This document shows positions 6,262 to 6,478 of a stretch of DNA of 6,478 nucleotides, piece by piece. This DNA comes from Rhizobacter sp. Lineage in GTDB: Bacteria > Pseudomonadota > Gammaproteobacteria > Burkholderiales > Burkholderiaceae. Position 1 is the stretch's first letter. Every line of letters begins with the position of its first letter. The translations under genes and the position numbers were made by a program. The notes under the pieces are model-generated. The model was not told the origin of the DNA. It did no database searches and was given only the letters and a program-made list of their open reading frames with translations. Location of the stretch: positions 1 through 6,478 of the forward strand of contig JACMKW010000002.1 of NCBI GenBank assembly GCA_014379885.1, read 5' to 3'.

Positions 6262-6478
6262 GGGGCGTTGACGGATGGCTCAGCAGTTTGCTCGTCAGGC
6301 TGCGGCAGCGCACGAATCATTCGCAACCACTTGCGCGCCGGCAGGGCGAAGCGAGTTTCAATGTTTTCGGCACGGGCAGCAAGCATGTCGCGGTCAGGAA
6401 AGGTAAGGTTCTTCACTGCCACCACGATGGTGTTGCCTTCTTTGGTGGGCCGCAGCGCGAGCACGGCGTTGGCACCGA
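6258..6478 (-). CDS. 3' end of an unrecognised gene coupled to the ATPase gene (partial)
   Basis: The last 72 codons of a gene that enters from the right edge. The frame stays open to the window end, so the GTG at 6464 is not needed as a start. The visible part has a probable beta strand NTIVVAVKNLTF, then a charged helical stretch (FPDRDMLAARAENIETRF), a basic segment PARKWLRMIRAL and an acidic, Pro-rich tail ending PSVNAP. I see no membrane segment or signature motif and do not recognise the family. Its TGA shares bases with the ATPase ATG (ATGA, four-base overlap), so the two are almost certainly co-transcribed and translationally coupled, which hints at a role in the same secretion or pilus-related function. 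Confidence 0.7.
   Translation of the reverse strand, partial: GANAVLALRPTKEGNTIVVAVKNLTFPDRDMLAARAENIETRFALPARKWLRMIRALPQPDEQTAEPSVNAP

Noticed and set aside
6258..6464. A complete small gene starting at the GTG at 6464
   Set aside because: The frame remains open to the window edge, so this is more simply the 3' end of a longer gene.

Overview
The window is high-GC DNA whose six recognisable genes all lie on the minus strand, so transcription runs from right to left. GC content, codon use, the TctA/TctB transporter type and the mosaic of short GC-rich intergenic palindromes together suggest a betaproteobacterium of the order Burkholderiales, perhaps near the Rubrivivax/Leptothrix/Roseateles group. 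The taxon is an inference; no marker gene such as rRNA is present.

Layout in the direction of transcription. (1) The 3' end of an unrecognised gene enters at the right edge (6258-6478). It overlaps by 4 bases (ATGA) the start of (2) a complete 603-residue GspE/PilB-type secretion or pilus assembly ATPase (4450-6261). (3) After a gap of about 118 bases holding an inverted repeat comes a tctB-tctA pair (3867-4331 and 2329-3834), the small and large membrane subunits of a tripartite tricarboxylate transporter. tctB very probably starts at a TTG. (4) A 307-base gap (2022-2328) holds no convincing gene but carries two strong hairpins and other palindromic pieces that look like a composite intergenic repeat. 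(5) A complete gene for a gamma-glutamyltransferase-family Ntn hydrolase (402-2021) follows. It belongs to the cytoplasmic clade and its substrate-pocket residues differ from those of classical GGT. (6) A 270-base gap with short repeats leads to the first 43 codons of an exported protein of unknown family (1-131), which runs off the left edge.

The TctA/TctB subunits would form a secondary carboxylate transporter in the inner membrane, fed by a periplasmic binding protein. No such receptor is visible here. The neighbouring GGT-like enzyme could act on the imported compound, but that link rests on position only. The ATPase and its upstream partner look like a separate transcription unit. No defence system, CRISPR array, insertion sequence, tRNA or rRNA is visible. 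The points most worth checking are the orphan tctBA next to a non-classical GGT, the repeat mosaic at 2022-2328, the TTG start of tctB, and the unknown gene coupled to the ATPase.
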